A stretch of 6,251 bases of DNA from Actinomycetes bacterium (GTDB lineage: Bacteria; Actinomycetota; Acidimicrobiia; Acidimicrobiales; RAAP-2): NCBI GenBank assembly GCA_021807965.1, contig JAKBCI010000105.1, forward strand, positions 1 through 6,251, in the 5' to 3' direction. The position numbers were made by a program, and so were the translations under genes. Below the pieces are notes generated by a model. That model saw only the letters and a list, made by a program, of their open reading frames with translations, was not told the DNA's origin and did not search any database. How positions within the stretch are numbered: the stretch's first letter is position 1; each line of letters opens with the position of its first letter. This document shows positions 1-6,022 of this stretch, in pieces.

Positions 1-403
1 GCACCAGCTCCCCCAGCCGCCCACCAGCGCCAACGGCACGGTCATCACGCCGTCGCCGCCGCGCACGGGCATGCCGTCGGGCGTCATGGGCAAGACCGCG
101 GCGCTCACCATTATCGATCGGATCGAGCACGGCACGTCCGCGCGTCCCCACGAGGCGTCGATGGCCGACATGGGCGCGGCCTGCGTGGCGTCCTCGGGCA
201 TGGGGCTGCGTCGCGGCACCGCGGCCTCGATGACCATGTACCCCGTCGTGCCGGACTACGACCGCTTTCCGGCCACCGGGCGCAGCACGAAGGACACCTT
301 TGGCGAGATCGGCCTCGCGGGACACTGGATCAAGTACATGCTCCACGTGCTCTTCATCTACAAGGCCAAGGCCCGACCGCTCTGGTACCTGATCCCCGAA
401 TAG
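1..403 (+). CDS. Sulfide:quinone oxidoreductase-like FAD-dependent oxidoreductase, C-terminal part (5' truncated)
   Basis: The gene enters from outside the window. The reading frame starts at base 2 and is open to the TAG at 401-403, giving about 133 residues. Visible features match the C-terminal end of SQR-type two-dinucleotide-binding-fold flavoproteins. A segment reading PPRTGMPSGVMGKTAAL resembles the proline-lysine-threonine-glycine region before the helix that closes the FAD site. A later MADMGAACVASSG stretch corresponds to the family's C-x-A-D-x-G region. The end is a Trp/Tyr/Lys-rich amphipathic tail (HWIKYMLHVLFIYKAKARPLW), as expected for monotopic membrane binding. SQRs oxidise sulfide and pass electrons to quinone at the inner membrane face. 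The redox cysteines and N-terminal FAD motif lie upstream and cannot be checked, so a related flavoprotein (for example a flavocytochrome c sulfide dehydrogenase-like subunit) is not excluded. The CstR-like regulator and CoA-disulfide reductase downstream support a sulfide role. Confidence 0.72.
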   Translation, partial: HQLPQPPTSANGTVITPSPPRTGMPSGVMGKTAALTIIDRIEHGTSARPHEASMADMGAACVASSGMGLRRGTAASMTMYPVVPDYDRFPATGRSTKDTFGEIGLAGHWIKYMLHVLFIYKAKARPLWYLIPE

Positions 404-430
404 TCGACGAACGAACAAGGAGAACCAACG

Positions 431-577
431 ATGGACAGTGTCACGGCCGATATCCAGAACTCGCCGCTGCCGACGGCCCAAACCCTGCGCCGGCGTAATC
501 ACATCGCGTATCAGTTGTGGCGCTTCGTGGCGCTGAACGTGCGATTCGTCACGATGATCTTTAAGGGGAACCACTGA
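431..577 (+). CDS. 48-aa unnamed basic/aromatic small protein between SQR and CstR-like genes
   Basis: An ATG at 431 opens 48 codons ending in TGA at 575-577. A strong Shine-Dalgarno AAGGAGA (417-423) sits 7 nt before the ATG. The stop shares its last base with the ATG of the next gene (TGATG), a translational-coupling arrangement. The N-terminal 20 residues are polar (MDSVTADIQNSPLP...). The rest has three consecutive arginines, then NHIAYQLWRFVALNVRFVTM and ends FKGNH. The latter half could form one short amphipathic or membrane-associated helix. It has no cysteine. I recall similarly sized proteins ending in histidine beside actinobacterial SQR genes, but only as an impression. No function is assigned; partnering with the SQR at the membrane is inference from position. 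The good ribosome binding site and exact overlap argue that it is a real gene. Confidence 0.7.
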   Translation: MDSVTADIQNSPLPTAQTLRRRNHIAYQLWRFVALNVRFVTMIFKGNH

Positions 578-885
578 TGAGCGCAACCCCCGCCCACGAC
601 GCCGGTCCGACCGACGCCCACGTGCTCCAGGACCCCCAACAGCTGCACGCGATCGTGACTCGGCTCAAGCGAGCCCATGGCCAGATGGGGGCCGTCGTGC
701 GCATGCTCGAAGAAGGGCGCTCGTGCGAAGAGGTCATCACCCAGATGGCCGCCGTCAACAAGGCCATCAACACGGCGGCCTTCACGCTGATCTCGTCCAG
801 TCTGAAGGAGTGCATCATCGATCCCGACGTTGACTCTGACGAGGTCACCACCAAACTGCAAAAGCTCTTTTTGAGCCTGGCCTAA
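577..885 (+). CDS. cstR: CsoR/RcnR-family repressor, CstR-like persulfide sensor
   Basis: 102-aa all-helical DUF156-type regulator. The core begins near residue 22 (QLHAIVTRLKRAHGQMGAV), the family's basic DNA-contacting helix, preceded by a roughly 20-residue nonconserved N-terminal extension. Cys50 (EEGRSCEEVITQ) and Cys79 (SLKECIID) are 29 residues apart, the same spacing as Cys31/Cys60 of Staphylococcus aureus CstR. In copper sensors a His stands four residues before the second Cys; here that position is Ser75. Losing this ligand while keeping both cysteines is the CstR pattern, where the cysteines form di- or trisulfide links on reaction with persulfides and the tetramer leaves its operator. 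The gene starts at the ATG overlapping the upstream stop. Its own stop is followed by AAGGAGA and the CoA-disulfide reductase-rhodanese gene, the type of target CstR controls. A metal- or formaldehyde-responsive relative is less likely given Ser75 and the neighbours. The operator is not visible and probably lies upstream of the window. Confidence 0.85.
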   Translation: MSATPAHDAGPTDAHVLQDPQQLHAIVTRLKRAHGQMGAVVRMLEEGRSCEEVITQMAAVNKAINTAAFTLISSSLKECIIDPDVDSDEVTTKLQKLFLSLA

Positions 886-893
886 GGAGAACC

Positions 894-2528
894 ATGCGAA
901 CAGTCGTCATCGGAGGCGTCGCCGGCGGTATGTCCGCCGCGGCGAGACTTCGCCGCCTCGACCACGACGCGGAGATCGTCGTGATTGAGCGCAGCGGCTA
1001 CGTCTCGTACGCCAACTGCGGACTGCCGTACTACGTGGGCGGCGTTATCGAGGAACACGAGTCGCTGCTGCTCCAGACACCGGCGTCGCTCAACGAGCGG
1101 TTCCGCATCGACGTGCGCGTCTCGAGCGAGGTCACCTCGATCGATCGAGATCGCCGGGTAGTCCACGTACGCGACCTCGTCACCGGCGAGGACTACGAGC
1201 TCACCTACGACGTCGTGGTGCTCAGTCCCGGGGCGACCCCCGTCATCCCCCCGATCCCCGGCATCGAACGGGCGCTGGCCCTGCGCACCGTGGAAGACGT
1301 CGAGCGCATGACCGAGGCGGTGCGGGCGCTGCCCGGTCACGCCGTGGTGATTGGCGGGGGCTTCATCGGCGTCGAGATCGCGGAGAACCTGATTCACCGC
1401 GGCGTGCCGACGGCGCTGGTCGAGGCGACGCCGCAGGTCCTCGCGCCGCTCGACCCCGAGATGGCGCACCTGGTTGCCGACGAGCTGCGTACCCACGGCG
1501 TCGACCTGCACCTGAACGACGCGGTGGCGCGGATCACCTCGTCAGCAGTCGAGCTCGGTTCGGGAGAGAGCCTCGAGGCCGACCTCGTCGTCGTCGCGAT
1601 TGGGGTGCGTCCCGACACCGCGCTCGCGCGCAGCGCCGGCCTCGACATTGGCGCGCTCGGTGGCATCGCGGTCGACCAGTACAACCGAACGAGCGATCCG
1701 ACGATCTACGCGATCGGCGACGCCGCCGAGAAGACTGATGCGCTAGACGGCGAGGCCTCGCTCGTGCCGCTGGCGAACATCGCCAACCGTCACGGACGCG
1801 TGGTCGCTGACCACATCGCCGGTCGTCACGTACGCCCCGTCGCGACCATCGGAACGGCGATCGTGAAGGTCTTTGACCTCACCATCGCGACGACGGGCTG
1901 GAACGAGAAGCGGCTGGTGGCCAAGGGCCGACCCTTCATCGCCGTGCACACCCACCCCGGCAGCCACGCCGGCTACTACCCCGGCGCCCAGAAGATCGCG
2001 CTTAAGCTGCTCGTGGACCCTGATTCGGGCGAGATCCTGGGTGCCCAGGGCGTTGGTACCGACGGCGTCGACAAGCGCATCGACGTCATCGCGACGGCGA
2101 TGCGCGGAGGGCTCAGCGCCCCCGAGCTGGCCGACCTCGAACTGGCCTACGCGCCGCCGTTCAGCTCAGCCAAGGACCCCGTGAACATGCTCGGCTACGT
2201 GGCGGAGAACCTGCTCACCGGGCTCGTTGACTCCGTGCAGTGGCACGAGATCGTGGAACACGCGGGACAGGGTTATCTCCTCGTCGACGTGCGAACGCCA
2301 CGCGAGTTCGCGCGGGGATCGGTGCCTGGCGCGATCAACGTGCCGGTCGATGAGTTGCGCGCACGTCTGGACGAACTCGACCAGAAGGACGTCGTCGTGA
2401 TCTGCCAGGTCGGCCAGCGTGGCCACGTCGCGACGCGTCTGCTGCGCGACTCGGGATTCAACGCGAAGAACCTCAGCGGCGGCTACCAGACGTGGCACAA
2501 GTCACCAGCGGCGCACCGCGTCGCGTAG
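894..2528 (+). CDS. CoA-disulfide reductase-rhodanese fusion (CoADR-RHD, NAD(P)H-dependent persulfide/polysulfide reductase)
   Basis: 544 aa, full length for the fused family. Residues 1-20 carry the FAD-binding Rossmann motif (VVIGGVAGGMSAAARLRR). Cys42 in SYANCGLPYYVGG is the single redox cysteine of this flavoprotein group, which cycles as a mixed disulfide with CoA. Residues 150-165 (VVIGGGFIGVEIAENL) form the NAD(P)H site, and YAIGDAAE (272-279) is the second FAD contact. The dimerisation domain carries GYYPGAQK (360-367) and AYAPPFSSAKDPVNM (418-432), containing the two tyrosines typical of CoADR active sites (Tyr361 and Tyr419 appear equivalent). Residues about 445-544 are a rhodanese domain with VDVRTPREF (464-472) and active-site loop CQVGQR, catalytic Cys504. 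Family members reduce CoA disulfide, CoA persulfide or polysulfide; the rhodanese domain handles the sulfane sulfur. Cytoplasmic, with no signal peptide or membrane segment. The SD AAGGAGA at 884-890 overlaps the upstream TAA, so it is cotranscribed with the CstR-like gene. The precise substrate cannot be read from sequence. Confidence 0.93.
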   Translation: MRTVVIGGVAGGMSAAARLRRLDHDAEIVVIERSGYVSYANCGLPYYVGGVIEEHESLLLQTPASLNERFRIDVRVSSEVTSIDRDRRVVHVRDLVTGEDYELTYDVVVLSPGATPVIPPIPGIERALALRTVEDVERMTEAVRALPGHAVVIGGGFIGVEIAENLIHRGVPTALVEATPQVLAPLDPEMAHLVADELRTHGVDLHLNDAVARITSSAVELGSGESLEADLVVVAIGVRPDTALARSAGLDIGALGGIAVDQYNRTSDPTIYAIGDAAEKTDALDGEASLVPLANIANRHGRVVADHIAGRHVRPVATIGTAIVKVFDLTIATTGWNEKRLVAKGRPFIAVHTHPGSHAGYYPGAQKIALKLLVDPDSGEILGAQGVGTDGVDKRIDVIATAMRGGLSAPELADLELAYAPPFSSAKDPVNMLGYVAENLLTGLVDSVQWHEIVEHAGQGYLLVDVRTPREFARGSVPGAINVPVDELRARLDELDQKDVVVICQVGQRGHVATRLLRDSGFNAKNLSGGYQTWHKSPAAHRVA

Positions 2529-2541
2529 GCATCGCCACGAG

Positions 2542-2573
2542 CCAACCAACCAACCAACCAACCAACCAACCAA
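2542..2573. repeat. Tetranucleotide microsatellite (CCAA)8
   Basis: Eight uninterrupted CCAA units (32 bp) lie 13 bp after the stop of the CoADR-rhodanese gene and 24 bp before the ATG of the 56-aa Cys-rich gene. No unit is degenerate. The tract is purine/pyrimidine-asymmetric and AT-richer than its surroundings. It is intergenic, so slippage would change spacing or leader length and not a reading frame. A weak -10-like TACAGT follows at 2575-2580. A function in phase variation is inference only. Confidence 0.95.
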
Positions 2574-2597
2574 ATACAGTAGAAAGGCATTACACCT

Positions 2598-2768
2598 ATG
2601 TGCAGTCGTACGACCTGTCGAACCTGCCACAAGCCGACCTGGAGCGGCTGCGGCAATCACATCGAGCAAGCCCTCGCCGGCGTGGCGAAGAGTGACCGCT
2701 GCCAGTGCCGCGAAAGCGGTGCGGGCTCATCGGGTGGCGGCTTCATGTCGCGTCTACTCGGTCGGTAG
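2598..2768 (+). CDS. 56-aa conserved cysteine-rich small protein (putative metal-binding)
   Basis: The ATG at 2598 begins a 56-codon frame ending in TAG at 2766-2768. A GAAAGG Shine-Dalgarno (2582-2587) is 10 nt upstream. The protein has six cysteines (2, 7, 10, 18, 35, 37) and two histidines (11, 21). They are arranged as MCSRTTCRTCHKPTWSGCGN, then HIEQALAGV, then DRCQC, with a Gly/Ser-rich tail ending FMSRLLGR. I recognise the pattern C-x2-C-x-K-x-T-W-x-G-C-G-x-H as a widespread short uncharacterised bacterial family. The CxxC/CG-H/CxC spacing suggests a zinc site or another thiolate centre, but no function is established to my knowledge. Family members usually begin MC, which supports this start. 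The downstream methyltransferase begins 3 nt after the stop, so the two are likely cotranslated. In this operon the thiols could also meet persulfides; that is speculation. Confidence 0.88.
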   Translation: MCSRTTCRTCHKPTWSGCGNHIEQALAGVAKSDRCQCRESGAGSSGGGFMSRLLGR

Positions 2769-2771
2769 GCC

Positions 2772-3548
2772 GTGAGCGCGGCCGATCGATGGCGAGCGGC
2801 GCTCGAGGCATGGGCGATTCCCGAGGCCATCACAACCTCGGCGACCCAGAGCCCGTGGATTCATCCACCCGCGCTCTTCGACGTTCCCCGTTCGATCGAG
2901 CCGTCCCCGTCACACGACCGAGCCCGCGAGGCCGTGCCCTCGGGTGGAACCGTGCTCGACGTCGGTTGCGGCGGCGGCATCGCCGCCTTCGCGCTCGCCC
3001 CGCCGGCCGCGCGGGTGATCGGTGTCGACCACCAAACCGAGATGCTCACGATGTTCCGGGCCAACGCCGTCGACCGGGGACTTTCAGTCGAGACGATTGA
3101 GGGCTTTTGGCCCGCGGTCGCTGATCGGACCCCGGTTGCCGACGTGGCCGTTGCGCACCACGTTGTCTACAACGTCGCCGACGTGGTGGGATTCCTCGCG
3201 GCGCTCGGGGCGCACGCGCGCCGCCGGGTCGTACTGGAACTGCCCGATCGCCACCCGCTGGCGTCACTCACCGAGGCGTGGCGGCACTTCTGGGACCTGG
3301 AGCGGCCCGATGGCCCAACGCCCGCGGACCTGGTCGCCGTGCTCGACGAAATGGGAATTGACGCCCAGTCAACGTCGTTCGTGGGACGCCTGCGCACCGA
3401 GACCGACCTCGACCAAGCGGCACACTTCACTCGGATTCGGCTCTGCCTGCCCGCGGAACGCGAAGCAGAGGTCCGCGACTTCTTACTCGAGCACCCGCCA
3501 TCACTGACGCGGGCGTTGACGGCGATCTGGTGGGACACTGCAGGCTAG
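2772..3548 (+). CDS. Class I SAM-dependent methyltransferase, substrate unknown
   Basis: 258 aa from a GTG start 3 nt downstream of the preceding stop. No clear Shine-Dalgarno is present (GGTAGG at 2764-2769 is weak), consistent with translational coupling. Motif I, the SAM-binding loop, is VLDVGCGGG at 61-69. Motif II is the acidic end of the next strand, VIGVDH at 82-87, where Asp86 should bind the ribose. A post-motif region VADVAVAHHVVYNV (122-135) fits motif IV of the Methyltransf_11/25 type. The N-terminal 55 residues contain a Trp-rich lead (WRAALEAWAIP, WIHPP) and probably a lid or substrate cap. The C-terminal third holds WRHFWDLE and ends in AIWWDTAG. No membrane segment or known specificity signature is visible. 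Its place after sulfur genes makes a thiol or sulfide acceptor conceivable, but nothing in the sequence proves it; cotranscription may be incidental. Confidence 0.85.
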   Translation: MSAADRWRAALEAWAIPEAITTSATQSPWIHPPALFDVPRSIEPSPSHDRAREAVPSGGTVLDVGCGGGIAAFALAPPAARVIGVDHQTEMLTMFRANAVDRGLSVETIEGFWPAVADRTPVADVAVAHHVVYNVADVVGFLAALGAHARRRVVLELPDRHPLASLTEAWRHFWDLERPDGPTPADLVAVLDEMGIDAQSTSFVGRLRTETDLDQAAHFTRIRLCLPAEREAEVRDFLLEHPPSLTRALTAIWWDTAG

Positions 3549-3610
3549 GTTCGGCGCGTCACACGAGATCCCGGTTACGTCGGCTCGTTGTCGACGCTCA
3601 CGTCGTTCGC

Positions 3611-4381
3611 TCAGCCTCGCTCGAGCAGCAGCTCGCGCAGCTGGTCCAGACGCGTGAGGTCGAGACCCGCGCCGACGAGCCAGGGCACCGGACCCCCGTC
3701 TCGCCGGTCGAGTTCCTCGAGGAAGTGCACCATGGTCGAGGGCTCGGCGTCGAGTCGGCGCGGATCGGTTCGTGCGAGGGCATCGGCGTAGACGGGGTCC
3801 TCGGTCAGGCGGGAGATCAGGGACGCGACCGGACGGGCCGACGAAGCGTAGTCCTCGACGATAGCCGCGCGGTCGACGCCGAGGGCCGCGAGCACCAGGG
3901 CGACCACCACACCGGTGCGGTCCTTGCCGAAAAAGCAGTTGATGACTGCGGGGTACGTCGTAGTCTCGGCGAGCAAGTCGAACACGGCGACGAAGGCCCC
4001 GCCACTCCCGTCGAGGTAGTCGCGGTAGCGCCGCACCAGTGGCGAGGACGCCTCGTCCGTCGCCACGTCCAACGCGGGATTGAACCTGAGCGGGCGGTTG
4101 ACGTACGTGATCGGCTCGAGGGCGAGACGTCCGCGTCCGTTGAGGGCGACTTCGTCGGCGTCGCGCAGATCGATGATCGTCGCTACGCCGAGTCGGTGCA
4201 GGGTTTCGACGTCGCGCTCACTCGCGCGATGCAGTGAGTCAGAGCGATACAGCCGTCCCCGGCGCACGCGGCGACCATCGAGCGTGGGCAAGCCGCCGAG
4301 ATCTCGACAGTTCAGCGCGCTGTCGAGGTCGATCGCCCGCGCGCCGGCGCGGCGATTGGGAGACTCGGCCGCGTCGCGCAC
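3611..4381 (-). CDS. Tyrosine-phosphatase-superfamily protein (Y_phosphatase3 / MptpB-like)
   Basis: 256 aa, reading from a GTG at 4381 to the TGA at 3611. The N-terminus carries the hallmark NCRDLGG (24-30), then RRGRLYRSDSL (40-50), and TIIDLRDADE (68-77), all in the order seen in MptpB/Y_phosphatase3 proteins. The P-loop is NCFFGKDRTG (148-157). Catalytic Cys149 and Arg155 keep CX5R, and KD before Arg fits the phosphoinositide/tyrosine dual-specific group. The usual His before Cys is Asn148. No signal peptide or membrane segment is visible, so cytoplasmic or secreted by another route. Start choice is tentative: no good SD precedes GTG 4381, but the next plausible starts would enter the first conserved motif. 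It converges on the methyltransferase gene (62-bp gap without a recognisable terminator) and diverges from the permease gene. Physiological substrate unknown. Confidence 0.85.
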   Translation of the reverse strand: MRDAAESPNRRAGARAIDLDSALNCRDLGGLPTLDGRRVRRGRLYRSDSLHRASERDVETLHRLGVATIIDLRDADEVALNGRGRLALEPITYVNRPLRFNPALDVATDEASSPLVRRYRDYLDGSGGAFVAVFDLLAETTTYPAVINCFFGKDRTGVVVALVLAALGVDRAAIVEDYASSARPVASLISRLTEDPVYADALARTDPRRLDAEPSTMVHFLEELDRRDGGPVPWLVGAGLDLTRLDQLRELLLERG

Positions 4382-4433
4382 GGGTCGCAGCGTATCGCGC
4401 CACGACGTTGAGCTCGTGCGCTAAACATGTCCG
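4382..4433. promoter_or_regulatory. Divergent intergenic region between phosphatase and NCS1 permease genes
   Basis: These 52 bp must contain, or overlap, both 5' regions if each gene has its own promoter. I see no convincing -35/-10 pair and no Shine-Dalgarno in either direction. The AT-richer patch CTAAACATGT (4421-4430) is the only relief in base composition. An in-frame TAA at 4422-4424 limits how far upstream the permease can start. Short or leaderless transcripts, common in actinobacteria, would fit both GTG starts. Confidence 0.3.
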
Positions 4434-5981
4434 GTGAACCCACGCCATGGCGACGATCACGACGAGACGGTGGCGATCGTCGATCGCGACAGATCGCTGG
4501 GCGAGCGACCCTTTCACGTCGAACGTCGCGGCATTGACGTCGTCCCACCGGGTGAGCGATGGGCGAGCGCACGCACGATTGGGGCGCTGTGGAGCGGATC
4601 GTCGATCAACATCGCCTACGTCATCTACGGCGCGCTACTGATGGGATTCGGCTTTGGACTGGGGACGGCGCTCGTCCTCATCGTCGTCGGCAATCTCTCC
4701 TATCTCCTGGTCGGCGTGGCCTCGCTGCAGGGTCCCCAGGCCGGCACGACGACCTTCGCTATCAGTCGTGCGGCCTTCGGTACTCGCGGTGCGCGCCTGG
4801 TCAGCTTCTTCAACTGGATCACCCAGATCGGCTTTGAGACCGAGGCGCTGATCCTGATTGTCGGCGCGTCGATCACGCTCTGCGCGCTCGCCGGCGTGCG
4901 CCTTGACGGCGCCGGCAAGGTCGTCGTCATCGTGCTCGCGTGCGCGATTCAAACGGTGCTGCCGTACTTTGGCCACGCGACGATGGTGAAGGTCTTGCGC
5001 GCCCTGATTGGTCCGTTCATCGCCGTGTTCGTGGTGGTGGCGTTCGTCGGCCTGGGTCACGTACACCTCGCCTACCACGGCGTGGCGGGGGGCTGGGAGC
5101 TCGAGAGCGCGGGACTCGCCTTCGTCGTCGCGCTGTCCGGACTCGGCTGGACCGAGTGCGCGAATGACTACTCGCGCTACGTCGCGCCCGCCACGCCGAG
5201 CTGCTCGATCGTCGGCTGGATCTTTCTCGCCACGGCCGTACCCGAGATCCTGCTCATGTCGCTCGGGGCGGCGCTCTTTACGTTCCTGTCATCGAGCGCG
5301 GTCTGGAACGGGACCGATCCCTTCGCGGCGTTTCTGCACCAGCGGACCTTTCCCTCGTGGATCGTCGCCCTGGTACTACTGCTCGCGATCGTGCAGCTGT
5401 TCAGCATCGACGCCCTCGTGCTGTACTCGTCGGGGGTGTCTCTGCAGGCGACCGGCCTCGCGGTCAAGCGCTACCAGGCGGTCGTCCTCGACGGCGTGCT
5501 CTCGGGCCTCCTAACCCTCTGGGCGACGTTCGCGTCTTCGTTCTCGAGTTTCACCAAGGAGTTCGTCGGGGTGATCATCGTCTGGATTGCGCCGTGGCTC
5601 GGGGTCTTTCTCGCCGACTGGTGGCTGCGCGGGCGTCGTTATCACTCGAGTGACCTCGCACGAGACGATCGAAGCTCGCGCTACTTCGTCGGCGCGAGCG
5701 GCGTCAACTGGGCCGGCGTCGTCGCCTTCGCCGCGGGACTGGTCGCCGCGACCACGTGCTTCTCCAAAGCACCGCCACCGGTCAACTTCCCCTTTCACTG
5801 GATGACGCCCATCTCGAACCACTTCGGCGCCACGTACTGTCCGGGTACTGCGGTTGCGAAGTGCGGATCGGCGGGGTGGTTCGGTGGCGCAGACTTCTCG
5901 GCGCCGGTCGGTCTGGCAGTGGGCGCGCTCGCCTACGTCCTGCTCGCGCGCCGGCGTCTCGCCGCTCGCGCCGACTCCTGA
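4434..5981 (+). CDS. NCS1-family permease (purine/cytosine/allantoin/thiamine-precursor type)
   Basis: 515 aa, with roughly 12 hydrophobic segments between residues 48 and 506 after a charged cytoplasmic N-terminus. NCS1 signatures appear in order: LQGPQAGTTTFAISRAAFG (98-116), the family's P-Q-G-P-x-A-G-T-x-T-x-x-x-S-R-A-x-F-G stretch around TM3; NWITQIGFETE (127-137); ECANDYSRYV (241-250), the conserved D-Y-S-R-Y; SSGVSLQATGL (332-342); and FLADWWLRGRRY (392-403). NCS1 carriers use H+ or Na+ symport to take up nucleobases, allantoin, hydantoins, pyridoxine or the thiamine pyrimidine; specificity cannot be deduced here. The loop before the last helix (about 443-487) is unusually long and carries Cys469 and Cys477. 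The GTG at 4434 is the earliest possible start after an in-frame TAA; it has no good SD. A GTG at 4470 is an alternative that leaves all motifs intact. The neighbouring genes do not indicate a substrate. Confidence 0.86.
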   Translation: MNPRHGDDHDETVAIVDRDRSLGERPFHVERRGIDVVPPGERWASARTIGALWSGSSINIAYVIYGALLMGFGFGLGTALVLIVVGNLSYLLVGVASLQGPQAGTTTFAISRAAFGTRGARLVSFFNWITQIGFETEALILIVGASITLCALAGVRLDGAGKVVVIVLACAIQTVLPYFGHATMVKVLRALIGPFIAVFVVVAFVGLGHVHLAYHGVAGGWELESAGLAFVVALSGLGWTECANDYSRYVAPATPSCSIVGWIFLATAVPEILLMSLGAALFTFLSSSAVWNGTDPFAAFLHQRTFPSWIVALVLLLAIVQLFSIDALVLYSSGVSLQATGLAVKRYQAVVLDGVLSGLLTLWATFASSFSSFTKEFVGVIIVWIAPWLGVFLADWWLRGRRYHSSDLARDDRSSRYFVGASGVNWAGVVAFAAGLVAATTCFSKAPPPVNFPFHWMTPISNHFGATYCPGTAVAKCGSAGWFGGADFSAPVGLAVGALAYVLLARRRLAARADS

Positions 5982-6010
5982 TCGACCCGAATCGCGACCG
6001 CCCGGCTCGA

Positions 6011-6016
6011 TATACT
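6011..6016 (+). promoter_or_regulatory. Candidate -10 element for the riboswitch transcript
   Basis: TATACT matches the -10 consensus at five of six positions and stands out in GC-rich sequence. No good TTGACA-like -35 is found at 16-18 bp spacing (the base run there is CGAATC-like). Transcription from it would start near 6022-6024, just ahead of the aptamer, which is the right place. This suggests the riboswitch transcript is separate from the permease gene. Confidence 0.45.
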
Positions 6017-6022
6017 CAGGGG

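Noticed and set aside
401..416. ACGAACGAAC short tandem repeat after the SQR stop
   Set aside because: Only about two and a half units; too short to distinguish from chance.
882..1511. 209-codon minus-strand open frame
   Set aside because: Antisense to the FAD and NAD-binding regions of the CoADR-rhodanese gene; no motif and a shadow-type composition.
2575..2580. TACAGT as a -10 promoter just after the CCAA tract
   Set aside because: Transcription would start at about 2587, at the end of the Shine-Dalgarno of the gene at 2598, so the message would lack it; no -35 is seen because the repeat occupies that space.
2419..2775. Plus-strand frames reading PTNQPTNQ through the CCAA repeat
   Set aside because: They begin inside the rhodanese domain in another frame. 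The Cys-rich protein frame at 2598-2768 has a ribosome binding site, conserved motif and a fitting stop, so these are by-products of the repeat being free of stops.
3549..3610. Terminator between the convergent methyltransferase and phosphatase genes
   Set aside because: Only short imperfect CGACG/CGTCG pairings occur and there is no T-tract on either strand, so no terminator could be supported.
3530..4237. 235-codon plus-strand open frame opposite the phosphatase gene
   Set aside because: It is antisense to a gene with clear phosphatase motifs, has no recognisable domain, and is expected from the high GC content, which leaves few stops in alternative frames.
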